Positions 44,880 through 52,849 of a stretch of DNA of 64,000 bases are shown one piece after another; position 1 is the stretch's first letter; the number at the start of each line of letters is the position of its first letter. The notes beneath the pieces were generated by a model. The model was not told the DNA's origin. It ran no database searches and saw only the letters and a list, made by a program, of their open reading frames with translations. This DNA comes from Roseomonas aerilata DSM 19363. Lineage in GTDB: Bacteria; Pseudomonadota; Alphaproteobacteria; Acetobacterales; Acetobacteraceae. Both the position numbers and the translations under genes were made by a program. The DNA lies in NCBI RefSeq assembly GCF_000711725.1, contig NZ_JONP01000020.1, forward strand, positions 1 to 64,000, in the 5' to 3' direction.

Positions 44880-45263
44880 TTACTCCGCGGCCTGGGCCTG
44901 GGCCTGAGCGGGGAGGGCGCCCTTGGCCTTCTCCACCAGCGCGGCGAAGGAGGTGGGGTCGTCATAGGCGATGGTGGCCATCACCTTGCGGTCCAGCTCA
45001 ATCCCGGCAGCCTTCAGCCCGGCGATGAAGCGGGAATAGACAATCCCGTTCTCGCGGCACGCTGCGTTGATGCGCTGGATCCACAGCCCGCGGAACTCGC
45101 GCTTCTTGTTGCGGCGGTCGCGGTAGGCGTACTGCAGCGCCTTCTCGACGCGCTCGAGCGCGGGGCGGAAGGCGGTGGAGGAACGGCCGACATAGCCCTT
45201 GGCGAGCTTGAGGACCTTCTTGTGACGGGCGTGGGCGGTTACGCCGCGCTTAACACGAGCCAT
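44880..45263 (-). CDS. rplT: 50S ribosomal protein L20
   Basis: 127-residue assembly protein that binds 23S rRNA domain II. The start [20 protein letters not shown] and the core [20 protein letters not shown] are fully conserved. The C-terminus has an Ala/Gln-rich tail (AQAQAQAAE). It lies 18 bases after rpmI. In other bacteria L20 represses its own operon by binding the leader mRNA. Confidence 0.98.
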   Translation of the reverse strand: MARVKRGVTAHARHKKVLKLAKGYVGRSSTAFRPALERVEKALQYAYRDRRNKKREFRGLWIQRINAACRENGIVYSRFIAGLKAAGIELDRKVMATIAYDDPTSFAALVEKAKGALPAQAQAQAAE

Positions 45264-45281
45264 TGCTGATCTCCCTCTCGC

Positions 45282-45488
45282 TTACCGGGGCAGGCCGTAG
45301 GGCAGCCAGGTCATCACCGTCTTCGCGTCCTGGTCGCGCAGGACCTGGTTGCCGCGGTTCTGGCGCTTCACCTTCTGCGAGCGGGCGGAGAGGTTGTGGC
45401 GCTTCTTGCCCGGGCCGGCGAGAACCTTGCCGGTGGCCGTGATCTTGAAGCGCTTCTTGGCCGAAGACGTCGTCTTCATCTTGGGCAT
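45282..45488 (-). CDS. rpmI: 50S ribosomal protein L35
   Basis: 68-residue basic ribosomal protein, [20 protein letters not shown] at the start. ATG 45488 has an excellent ribosome site (GAGGAGG). The open frame to 45596 is only read-through of the leader. The gene is first in the unit: infC, which precedes rpmI in many bacteria, is not here. Confidence 0.97.
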   Translation of the reverse strand: MPKMKTTSSAKKRFKITATGKVLAGPGKKRHNLSARSQKVKRQNRGNQVLRDQDAKTVMTWLPYGLPR

Positions 45489-45501
45489 TTCGGTCCTCCT
45501 C

Positions 45502-45527
45502 AGGTGGGGGATGGGACGGCCCCACCT
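45502..45527 (-). promoter_or_regulatory. Leader hairpin directly before the rpmI ribosome site
   Basis: On the transcribed strand AGGTGGGG, a 10-base loop and CCCCACCT form an 8-bp perfect stem that abuts GAGGAGG, the rpmI ribosome site. This is where an L20-type autoregulatory element would sit. L20 binding itself is inference. Confidence 0.45.
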
Positions 45528-45715
45528 TGCGCCGCCTCCTCGCGGGGGCGGGCCGCACCATGCGGCGGGGGCCGGGACCACGGCCGGGCAGCCCATCGAG
45601 GCCCGGGGCGCGTGGAGAGCGGGCGTATAGGGTAATGAAGGACCAGGGGCAAGGGCGAGGCGGCGATCCGGCGGATCCTGGCGTCCGCCCCCGCTCCGCG
45701 CGATGATGGGGCGCG

Positions 45716-46453
45716 ATGATCGCCATCCTCTCCGACATCCACGCCAACCGGGAAGCCCTCTCGGCCTGCCTTGCCCACGCGGACAGCGCGGGCGCGACGC
45801 GCTTCGTCTTCCTCGGCGACATCGTCGGCTACGGCGCAGATCCCGCCTGGTGCCTCCGCACCGTGATGGACCGCATCGCCCACGGCGCCGTCGCCATCCT
45901 CGGCAACCACGACCAGGCGGTCTTCGCCCGCACCACCCGCATGAACGGCCGCGCCGCCGCCGCCATGGACTGGACGCGCGCCCAGCTCAGCCCCGATGCC
46001 GGGACGTTCCTGAGGACGCTGCCGCTGGAATACGCCGACGAGGACCGGCTCTTCGTCCATGCCGATGCTTCCGACCCGGCGAGCTGGCGCTACGTCACCG
46101 GCCCGCTGGAGGCCCGCCGCAGCTTCGAGGGCACGCCGGCGCGCGTGACGGTCTGCGGCCACGTCCATGTCCCCCGCCTCTTCGGCCTCACCGCGGCCGA
46201 GAAATGCACGGCCTTCACCCCCACGCCCGGCATGCCCGTGCCGCTTTCCCGCCCGCGCCGCTGGCTGGCCGTGGTCGGCTCGGTCGGCCAGCCGCGGGAC
46301 GGCAACCCCGCCGCCGGCTACGCCCTGCTGGACCCCGACACGAGCGAGATGCGCTGGATGCGCGTGCCCTACGACGTGGAGGCCGCGGCCGAGAAGATCC
46401 GCCGCGCCGGCCTGCCGGAAAGCCTCGCCACCCGCCTCTTCACCGGGGACTGA
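45716..46453 (+). CDS. Calcineurin-like metallophosphoesterase
   Basis: 245-residue binuclear metallophosphoesterase. Metal-binding blocks are [30 protein letters not shown] and CGHVHVPRL, in the YfcE/diadenosine-tetraphosphatase-like order. The substrate cannot be read; relatives hydrolyse phosphoproteins, phosphodiesters or Ap4A. It precedes a Ser/Thr kinase gene by five bases, so it may be the matching protein phosphatase. ATG 45716 fits the family start, although no good ribosome site is visible. Confidence 0.9.
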   Translation: MIAILSDIHANREALSACLAHADSAGATRFVFLGDIVGYGADPAWCLRTVMDRIAHGAVAILGNHDQAVFARTTRMNGRAAAAMDWTRAQLSPDAGTFLRTLPLEYADEDRLFVHADASDPASWRYVTGPLEARRSFEGTPARVTVCGHVHVPRLFGLTAAEKCTAFTPTPGMPVPLSRPRRWLAVVGSVGQPRDGNPAAGYALLDPDTSEMRWMRVPYDVEAAAEKIRRAGLPESLATRLFTGD

Positions 46454-46458
46454 GCCGC

Positions 46459-47859
46459 ATGTCGCCGCGCCGCCCGCACCAGGGTGATGAGATCGACGGT
46501 TTCATCCTTGGCCGCCCGATCCACCAGGGCGGCATGGCCTCCATCTTCGAGGCGAGCCACCCCGGCCACGCCGTCCCCCTCCTGATGAAGCTGCCGCACC
46601 TGGAGGGCGGCGACCCCGCGCAGATCGTCTCTTTCGAGATGGAGCAGATGATCCTGCCCCGCCTCACCGGCCCGCACGTGCCCCGCTTCGTCGCCGCCGC
46701 CGGCTTCGAGCGGCAGCCCTATCTCGTCATGGAGCGTATTCCCGGCCCCTCGCTTCTCCTTCGCCTGCGAGAACTGCCACTCGCGATCGAGGAGGTGGCG
46801 CTGATCGGCGCCAAGGTGGCCGTCGCGCTGTCGGAGCTGCACCGCCAGCGCGTCTCGCACCTCGACGTGAAGCCGGCGAACATCCTCTTCCGCGACACGC
46901 CGGCGGCGGAGGCGGTGCTGGTCGATTTCGGCCTCTCCCACCACGGCCGCCTGCCGGACCTCATCGAGGAGGAGTTCCGTATCCCCTACGGCACCGCTCC
47001 TTACATGGCGCCCGAGCAAGCCATGGGCCAGCGGAACGACCCGCGGAGCGACCTCTTCGCCCTCGGCGTGCTGCTCTACCAGTTCACCACGGGCGCGCTG
47101 CCCTTCGGGGACCCGCAGCACATCGGCGGGGTGCGGCGCCGCCTCTGGCGCGACGCCGTGCCACCCCGGCGCCTGCGCCCGGAATGCCCGCCCTGGCTGC
47201 AGGAGGTGATCCTCCGCTGCCTTGAGGTCGATCCGGCCCGCCGCCACCCCACCGCCGCGCAGCTCGCCTTCGACCTGAACCACCCGGAGGCCGTGCGCCT
47301 CACCCCGCGCGCGGAGAAGAAACGGCGCGACGGCTGGCTGAAGGTGCTGGAGCGGCGGGTGAACCAGGACCGCTCCCCCCGCCAGGGCCGCCCGGCCGCC
47401 ACCGCCCATGCGGCGCCCGTCGTGGTCGTGGCGGTGGACCTGCGCGAGCAGACCGCCCCTCTAGCTGAGGCCCTGCGCGCGAGCGTCGGCAATGTCCTCC
47501 GCACCCTGCCGGGCGCGCGGGTGGCCTGTGTGAACGTGCTGCTGGACGGCTACCTCGCCAGCGACCCGCTCCAGGACAACCGCGGCCGCTCCACCCGCGT
47601 GCAGCGACTTGTGGAACTGCGCCACTGGGCCGCGCCCCTGGGCCTGGAGGAGGGCCGCATCACCTTCCACGTGCTGGGGGGTTCCGGCGCCGCCGCGCCG
47701 CTGCTGGAATACGCCGAGGCGAATGGGGTGGACCATATCGTGATGGGTGCGCGGGCGAATTCGATGATGCGGACGATGCTCGGCTCCGTCTCCGGGGAGG
47801 TCGCGGCGAGGGCGCCGTGCAGCGTCACCGTCGTCCGCGCAAGGGAGGCGCAGCCATGA
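46459..47859 (+). CDS. Bifunctional serine/threonine kinase and universal stress protein
   Basis: 466-residue fusion. Residues 13-280 form a Hanks-type kinase: glycine loop GRPIHQGGMASIF, Lys44, catalytic HLDVKPAN (Asp136; HLD in place of HRD), VDFGLS (156-158) and YMAPEQAM. A short basic linker leads to a UspA domain (about 315-466) with VVVVAVDLREQ and the nucleotide region MGARANSMMRTMLGSVSGE, where the second glycine of the usual ATP motif is Ala. There is no membrane span, so it is cytoplasmic. It sits between a metallophosphoesterase and a dCMP-deaminase-like gene, overlapping the latter by ATGA. Confidence 0.9.
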   Translation: MSPRRPHQGDEIDGFILGRPIHQGGMASIFEASHPGHAVPLLMKLPHLEGGDPAQIVSFEMEQMILPRLTGPHVPRFVAAAGFERQPYLVMERIPGPSLLLRLRELPLAIEEVALIGAKVAVALSELHRQRVSHLDVKPANILFRDTPAAEAVLVDFGLSHHGRLPDLIEEEFRIPYGTAPYMAPEQAMGQRNDPRSDLFALGVLLYQFTTGALPFGDPQHIGGVRRRLWRDAVPPRRLRPECPPWLQEVILRCLEVDPARRHPTAAQLAFDLNHPEAVRLTPRAEKKRRDGWLKVLERRVNQDRSPRQGRPAATAHAAPVVVVAVDLREQTAPLAEALRASVGNVLRTLPGARVACVNVLLDGYLASDPLQDNRGRSTRVQRLVELRHWAAPLGLEEGRITFHVLGGSGAAAPLLEYAEANGVDHIVMGARANSMMRTMLGSVSGEVAARAPCSVTVVRAREAQP

Positions 47860-48395
47860 CCCAGGAGGCCGAAACCGCCCTGAACCGTTGGGACCGGCGC
47901 TACCTGGGCCTCGCCGCCCATATCCGCGAGTGGTCGAAGGACCCGCGCGGCCGCGTCGGCGCCGTGCTGGTGGCGCCCGAGCTGAACCGCATCGTCGCCA
48001 CCGGCTTCAATGGCTTTCCCAGTCGCGTGGAGGACGACGTGGACCGCCTCTCGGACAAGCCGCGCAAGCTCGAGATGATGGTTCATGCCGAGCAGTCCGC
48101 CCTTCTCTTCGCGGGGCGGGAGGCGCGGGGCTGCACGCTCTATGTCGTCGGCAAGCCCGTCTGCAACCACTGCGCGGTGCTCTCGATCCAGGCCGGGGTG
48201 CGTCGGGTGGTCGCGGCGCCGCCGCGCAACGGCACCACCTCGGAATGGGACCGGCGCGGCCACATCTCCGCGCGCCTCTTCGTCGAGGCCGGGCTTCGCT
48301 TCGACGCGGTGCCGGGCGACCTGCTCGCCACCCTCATGCCCGGGGAGGCCGGAGCCGCCGCCACCCTCGACCCCACGCCCACGCCCGCCGGCTAG
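47856..48395 (+). CDS. Deoxycytidylate/cytidine deaminase-like zinc enzyme
   Basis: 179-residue zinc deaminase. The zinc site is HAEQSAL (His and catalytic Glu) and PVCNHC (two Cys); SKDPRGRVGAVLVAPELNRIVATGFNGFP is the ComEB/dCMP-deaminase N-terminal pattern. Probably converts dCMP to dUMP for thymidylate supply, although the C-terminal allosteric region is short. ATG 47856 overlaps the kinase-USP stop. The last ~25 residues are a Pro/Thr-rich tail. Confidence 0.85.
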   Translation: MTQEAETALNRWDRRYLGLAAHIREWSKDPRGRVGAVLVAPELNRIVATGFNGFPSRVEDDVDRLSDKPRKLEMMVHAEQSALLFAGREARGCTLYVVGKPVCNHCAVLSIQAGVRRVVAAPPRNGTTSEWDRRGHISARLFVEAGLRFDAVPGDLLATLMPGEAGAAATLDPTPTPAG

Positions 48396-48440
48396 CGGCG
48401 CCTTCCGGCGCGGCCCCCGGGCGCCTATATCGGCCCCGCG

Positions 48441-49271
48441 ATGATCACCCCCTTCCGCAAGATGCACGGCCTCGGCAACGACTTCGTCGTGCTGGACGCC
48501 CGCGCGGCGTCCCTCCCCATCACGCCTGTGCGCGCCGCCGCCATCGCGGACCGGCACCGTGGCATCGGCTGCGACCAGCTCATCGTCATGGAGCCGGGCG
48601 GGGAGGGGGCGGATGTCTTCATGCGGATCCTCAACCCCGACGGCTCCGAATCGGGCGCCTGCGGCAACGCCACGCGCTGCGTCGCCGAACTGGCGATGGA
48701 GGGCGCCGACCTCGGCACGGCGACGGTTCGCACCCTGTTCGGAGACCTGCCCGCCGAGCGCCTTGCGGACGGCACCATCCGCGTGGACATGGGCTCCCCC
48801 CGCCTGGGCTGGCGCGACGTGCCGCTGGCCCGCGAGATGGACACGCTGCACCTGCCCCTCTCGGCCGGGGGCGCGGCCGATCCGGCGGCCCTTTCCATGG
48901 GCAACCCGCACGCCACCTTCTTCGTGCCCGACCTCGACGCGCTGGACATCTCGCGCCTAGGCCCGATGCTGGAGCACGACGCCCTCTTCCCCGAGCGCGC
49001 GAATATCGGCTTCGCGCAGGTTCTGGCCCCTGGCCACCTGCGCCTGATCGTCTGGGAGCGGGGCGCGGGGCTGACGCTTGCCTGCGGCTCCGGCGCCTGC
49101 GCGGCCCTGGTGAACGGCGTGCGGCGCGGCCTGCTGGCGCGCGAGGCGGTGGTCTCCCTGCCCGGCGGGGACCTGCGGATCGGCTGGCGCGATGACGGCC
49201 ATGTGCTGATGGCCGGACCCACCGCCACGGCATTCACGGGCATGATCGACCTGGACGCCTTCCCGGCGTGA
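48441..49271 (+). CDS. dapF: Diaminopimelate epimerase
   Basis: 276-residue cofactor-free racemase converting LL- to meso-diaminopimelate for lysine and peptidoglycan. The two catalytic cysteines are in [10 protein letters not shown] and [10 protein letters not shown]. The start [19 protein letters not shown] and [10 protein letters not shown] are standard. It lies 45 bases after the deaminase gene and 22 bases before ftsY. Confidence 0.97.
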   Translation: MITPFRKMHGLGNDFVVLDARAASLPITPVRAAAIADRHRGIGCDQLIVMEPGGEGADVFMRILNPDGSESGACGNATRCVAELAMEGADLGTATVRTLFGDLPAERLADGTIRVDMGSPRLGWRDVPLAREMDTLHLPLSAGGAADPAALSMGNPHATFFVPDLDALDISRLGPMLEHDALFPERANIGFAQVLAPGHLRLIVWERGAGLTLACGSGACAALVNGVRRGLLAREAVVSLPGGDLRIGWRDDGHVLMAGPTATAFTGMIDLDAFPA

Positions 49272-49293
49272 GGCACGCGGCGAGGAGGATGGG

Positions 49294-50634
49294 ATGGCGC
49301 TGAAGGACCTGTGGGGCCGGTTCGTCAACCTGGTCACCGAACCCGAGAAGCCCCCGGCGACGGAACCCGAGCCCCCTCCTCCACCACCCCCTCCGGAGGA
49401 GGAGCCGCCGGTCCGGGAACCCGACGAGCCCGACCAGATCCCGGAGCCGGAACCGGGAATCGGCGACCCGCCAGCCTCCCCACCGCCGGTCACGGCGGCC
49501 CTGCCCGGGCATCTCCTGCCCTCCGTGCCCGGCGTTCCCGGCTTCACGCCGCCCACCCCCGCGCCCCTGCCGGCCGAGGAGGGCGAGTTTCCTCGCGCGC
49601 CCCGCCCGGCCATGCCCGGCATCCCCGAGGAGCCGCCCGTCGAGGGGCCCAAGCCGGAGATCGTCGAGGAGAGGCTGCCGGAAGAGCCCGAGTCCTTCGC
49701 GCCGGCGCCCGCCACGGGCGGCTTCTTCTCCCGCCTGAAGGCCGGCCTCTCCCGCTCCACCGCACGCCTCACCGAGAACCTCACCGGCCTTTTCCGCAAG
49801 CGCCGTCTGGATGACGAGGCGCTGGAGGAGCTTGAGGAAACCCTCATCGCCGCCGATCTCGGCCTGCCCGCCGCCCAGCGCATCGTCGCCGGCTTCCGCC
49901 GCACGCGCTTCGGCAAGGAGGTGGGGGAGGACGAGGTGAAGGCCGCACTGGCCGAGGAGATCGCGGAGATCCTCGGCCCCATCGCCCAGCCCTTCGAGCC
50001 TGACTGGGACCGCAAGCCCTATGTCGTGCTCGTCGTCGGTGTGAACGGCACGGGCAAGACCACCACCATCGCCAAGCTGGCGCAGAATTTCCGGGCGGAG
50101 GGCCGCAGCGTGATGATGGCCGCCGGCGACACCTTCCGCGCCGCCGCCGTCGAGCAGCTCCAGATCTGGGGCGATCGCACCGGCAGCACCGTCGTCGCCC
50201 CGGTGAAGGAGGGCGCGGACGCCGCCGGCCTCGCGCACGAGGCCCTGCAGCGCGCCCGCGCCGAGGGCGCCGACATCCTCCTCATCGACACGGCCGGGCG
50301 CCTTCACAACAAGGCCGGGCTGATGGAGGAGCTGCGCAAGGTCGTTCGCGTGCTCCGCAAGCTCGACGCGGAGGTGCCGCACGCCGTGCTGCTGGTGCTG
50401 GATGCCACCACCGGCCAGAATGCCGTGCAGCAGTGCAAGGTGTTCCGCGAGATGGTGGACGTGACCGGATTGGTCGTGACGAAGCTGGACGGCTCCGCCA
50501 AGGGCGGGGTGGTGGTGGCGCTGGCGGAGGAGTTCGGCCTGCCCGTCCACGCCGTCGGCGTCGGCGAGACCGCGGCTGACCTCCGCCCCTTCGCCGCGCG
50601 CGACTACGCCCGCTCGCTGGTGGGCCTCTCCTGA
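49294..50634 (+). CDS. ftsY: Signal recognition particle receptor FtsY
   Basis: 446-residue SRP receptor GTPase for co-translational membrane targeting. The first ~140 residues are Pro/Glu-rich and disordered (membrane-association region). The NG domain follows: VVGVNGTGKTTT (G1), AAGDTFRAAAVEQL, LIDTAGRLHNK (G3) and VTKLDGSAKGG (G4). NGTGKTT is the FtsY form of the P-loop. Its TGA shares a base with the ATG of the next gene. Confidence 0.96.
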   Translation: MALKDLWGRFVNLVTEPEKPPATEPEPPPPPPPPEEEPPVREPDEPDQIPEPEPGIGDPPASPPPVTAALPGHLLPSVPGVPGFTPPTPAPLPAEEGEFPRAPRPAMPGIPEEPPVEGPKPEIVEERLPEEPESFAPAPATGGFFSRLKAGLSRSTARLTENLTGLFRKRRLDDEALEELEETLIAADLGLPAAQRIVAGFRRTRFGKEVGEDEVKAALAEEIAEILGPIAQPFEPDWDRKPYVVLVVGVNGTGKTTTIAKLAQNFRAEGRSVMMAAGDTFRAAAVEQLQIWGDRTGSTVVAPVKEGADAAGLAHEALQRARAEGADILLIDTAGRLHNKAGLMEELRKVVRVLRKLDAEVPHAVLLVLDATTGQNAVQQCKVFREMVDVTGLVVTKLDGSAKGGVVVALAEEFGLPVHAVGVGETAADLRPFAARDYARSLVGLS

Positions 50635-51437
50635 TGCGCGAAGTCCGTTGGGAGCGGCTGACCGCCCCCGAGATCGCGGAATGGGCCGCGCGGGACGCGG
50701 CCGTCATCCTGCCGGTGGCGGCGCTGGAACAGCACGGCCCGCACCTGCCCGTCTGGACCGACAGCCTCATCGGCCACGCCGCCGCCATCCGCGCCGCCGA
50801 GCTGGTGGCCGAGGACGCACCCGCTATCGTGCTGCCGCCGATGTGGCAGGGCATCAGCGAGCATCACCTGCCCTTCGGCGGCACGATCAGCCTCGACTTC
50901 CGCGCTATGCAGGCGGTGATCGCCTGCGTCGCCCGCTCCATCCGAGCCTGCGGCTTCCGCAAGCTGATGCTGTCCAACTCCCACGGCGGCAACATCGAGC
51001 CCTTGCAGGTCATCGCGCGCGAGCTGGGCGCTGAGACGGGCATGCCGGTGGTCGCCGTGACCATTCACCAGGCGGCCGCCGCAGCCATCGCCGGCATCCT
51101 CGAGACCCAGCCCGGCACCCAGCACGCCTGCGAGGCCGAGACGAGCCTGTGGATGGCGATCGAGCCCGAGGGAGTGCGGACGGACAAGATCGCCGGCGCC
51201 CTCTCCAACGGTGGGCCCTCAGTCGGCGGCAGCGCCTTCCAACGCTTCTGGTCCTTCGCCGAGCGTGCCCCCGGCACCGGCGTCCGAGGCGACCCGCGCG
51301 CGGCGACGCCGGAGAAGGGCGAGCGCATCCTGGCCGCCATCGCCGAGGCCCTGGCGCGCGGCCTGCGCGACAAGGCCCTCTGGGCCACGCCCGACGATGT
51401 GTGGACGGAAGGCCGAGCCCAAAGGGCGGGGTCCTAG
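50634..51437 (+). CDS. Creatininase family amidohydrolase
   Basis: 267-residue metal-dependent hydrolase of the creatininase fold. Metal ligands are in LEQHGPHLPVWTD and SNSHGGNIEP, with the Glu in CEAETSLWMAI. Relatives include creatininase and mycofactocin MftE, but no mycofactocin genes are here, so the substrate is open. It is translationally coupled to ftsY (TGATG). Its TAG overlaps the stop of the convergent gene. Confidence 0.88.
   Translation: MREVRWERLTAPEIAEWAARDAAVILPVAALEQHGPHLPVWTDSLIGHAAAIRAAELVAEDAPAIVLPPMWQGISEHHLPFGGTISLDFRAMQAVIACVARSIRACGFRKLMLSNSHGGNIEPLQVIARELGAETGMPVVAVTIHQAAAAAIAGILETQPGTQHACEAETSLWMAIEPEGVRTDKIAGALSNGGPSVGGSAFQRFWSFAERAPGTGVRGDPRAATPEKGERILAAIAEALARGLRDKALWATPDDVWTEGRAQRAGS
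51434..51437. other. CTAG shared as stop codon by two convergent genes
   Basis: The palindrome CTAG supplies TAG to the creatininase-family gene (plus strand, 51435-51437) and to the secreted protein gene (minus strand, 51436-51434). The two genes overlap by three bases with no terminator between them. Confidence 0.85.
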
Positions 51438-51892
51438 TACGAGAAGGGGATCTCCAGCCGCGCCCCGGCCGCCGGGTCGCGGAAGAGGCGGTCCTGCCTC
51501 TCGGTGTAGCTGCTGTTTCCCCCGTCCTGCCGCCGGCTGTCCGGCAGGCTGCGCGGCTCGATCAGGTCGGGCCGAAGCCTGGTCACCTGGCGCTCCATCG
51601 GCGCGCTCGGCCCCACGATGGAGCGGTTGGGCATCGGCGCGACCTCCGCCTGCGGCGTGGCCGGGCGTGGCGGCAGCGTCGGCGCCTCGGCCACCGGCGG
51701 CGCCGGGTCACGCCGCGCGGCGCGGCGGCGCACCGGGCGGCGCCGGGCGGGGGCGGCCGGCGTTGCCTGGGCGGGCTCGGCCTGCACCAGGATGGGGACC
51801 GGCGCCAGATCGAGCTGGACCAGCCGGGCCGCGGGGGCCTGCGCGGCGGGCGCTCCCATGAGGAGGGCGGACAGGGCGAGGCCGACGATCAT
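51434..51892 (-). CDS. Secreted proline/arginine-rich protein, unknown
   Basis: 152-residue protein with a short signal peptide (MIVGLALSALLMGAPAAQA). It has an Arg-rich block (RRRPVRRRAARRD, about 50-62) and a Pro-rich middle, and ends ERQDRLFRDPAAGARLEIPFSY. No family recognised. ATG 51892 overlaps the Nudix gene TGA (ATGA), which supports it as a real coupled gene. Its TAG lies in a CTAG that also gives the stop of the convergent creatininase-family gene. Confidence 0.6.
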   Translation of the reverse strand: MIVGLALSALLMGAPAAQAPAARLVQLDLAPVPILVQAEPAQATPAAPARRRPVRRRAARRDPAPPVAEAPTLPPRPATPQAEVAPMPNRSIVGPSAPMERQVTRLRPDLIEPRSLPDSRRQDGGNSSYTERQDRLFRDPAAGARLEIPFSY

Positions 51893-52449
51893 TCGGCACC
51901 TCCGACCATGGCGGCTCCGGGAAGCGGGCGGGTGCCGCGCGCGTCCTCGGGCGGGTTGAACACCGGGGGGCCGGGATGCCCGGCACCCTCCTTCCAAGCA
52001 TGCAACGCCCAGCGGACGGTCGGGAAGGCGATTTCATCCCAGGGGATCTCATCCCAGGCGAAAACCCGGACATCGAGGCTTTCCGGCCCGGCCGCGAAGC
52101 CCGGCTCGGCCAGCCGGGCGCGGTACATGAGCTGAACCTGCCCGAGTCGCGCGATGGAATAGACCGCGAGCAGCCCTTCGAGCGCGATCCGCGCCCGCGC
52201 TTCCTCCCAGGCCTCGCGCCGGGCGCCTTCCTCCACCGTTTCATGCATTTCGAGGTAGCCGGCGGGGAGGGTCCAGAAGCCGTGCCGGGGTTCGATGGCC
52301 CGGCGGCAGAGAAGCACGCCGCCATCGGCCGCGACGACGGAGCCGACGACAATCTTCGGGTTCTCGTAGGCGACGAAGCCGCAGTCGCGGCAGGTCAGGC
52401 GCTCGCGGTCGTCGCCGTCATGCTGCACGAGATCGAATTGCGCGGCCAT
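51889..52449 (-). CDS. Nudix hydrolase with partial zinc ribbon
   Basis: 186-residue Nudix enzyme. The zinc-ribbon head DRERLTCRDCGFVAYENPK retains only one of the usual two CxxC pairs. The Nudix box is GYLEMHETVEEGARREAWEE, with the metal-binding REAWEE intact. Similar proteins hydrolyse ADP-ribose, NADH or other nucleotide diphosphates. ATG 52449 fits the family; the frame open to 52671 extends into non-coding-like sequence. Confidence 0.88.
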   Translation of the reverse strand: MAAQFDLVQHDGDDRERLTCRDCGFVAYENPKIVVGSVVAADGGVLLCRRAIEPRHGFWTLPAGYLEMHETVEEGARREAWEEARARIALEGLLAVYSIARLGQVQLMYRARLAEPGFAAGPESLDVRVFAWDEIPWDEIAFPTVRWALHAWKEGAGHPGPPVFNPPEDARGTRPLPGAAMVGGAE

Positions 52450-52501
52450 TGGCCGAGCATGCCGCCCGCTCTGGGGCGCCACAACCCCCTGTTGCCAGGG
52501 T

Positions 52502-52786
52502 TCACACGCGGAGGTCGAGCAGCGAGCCGCGCGGCAGGGGGGAGGTCGGCTTCGGCGGCACCGCATCGAGCAGGCGCTGTGCCGGGGCGGCCTGGGCGGC
52601 GCCCTCCGTCGTACGGGCAGGGGTGGCGCGGACCGGCCGCACGTCCCCGATCCCCGCGGCGCGGGATACATCCTGCGTGAAAGCGGCGAGGGAGTTGCTG
52701 CTGATCATGCGCAGGATGGTGCCGGAAAGGCGTGAATCCTCCCTTAACAGGCGGCGAGGGAGGGGAGCCGTGGCGCGGATGAGCAT
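52502..52786 (-). CDS. Small hypothetical protein
   Basis: A 94-residue frame upstream of the Nudix gene in the same direction. The N-terminus is basic and the rest is Ala/Pro-rich, ending PLPRGSLLDLRV. ATG 52786 has GAGG seven bases upstream; an internal ATG at 52708 would give 68 residues (MISSNSLAAFTQDV...), the more protein-like part. No family recognised. It could be a chance frame in GC-rich DNA. Confidence 0.35.
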   Translation of the reverse strand: MLIRATAPLPRRLLREDSRLSGTILRMISSNSLAAFTQDVSRAAGIGDVRPVRATPARTTEGAAQAAPAQRLLDAVPPKPTSPLPRGSLLDLRV

Positions 52787-52849
52787 GGCCCAGCCTCGTC
52801 CACGCGGCCGTTAATACTCCAGCAACCTATGGCTGTATCTTGGGACCGA

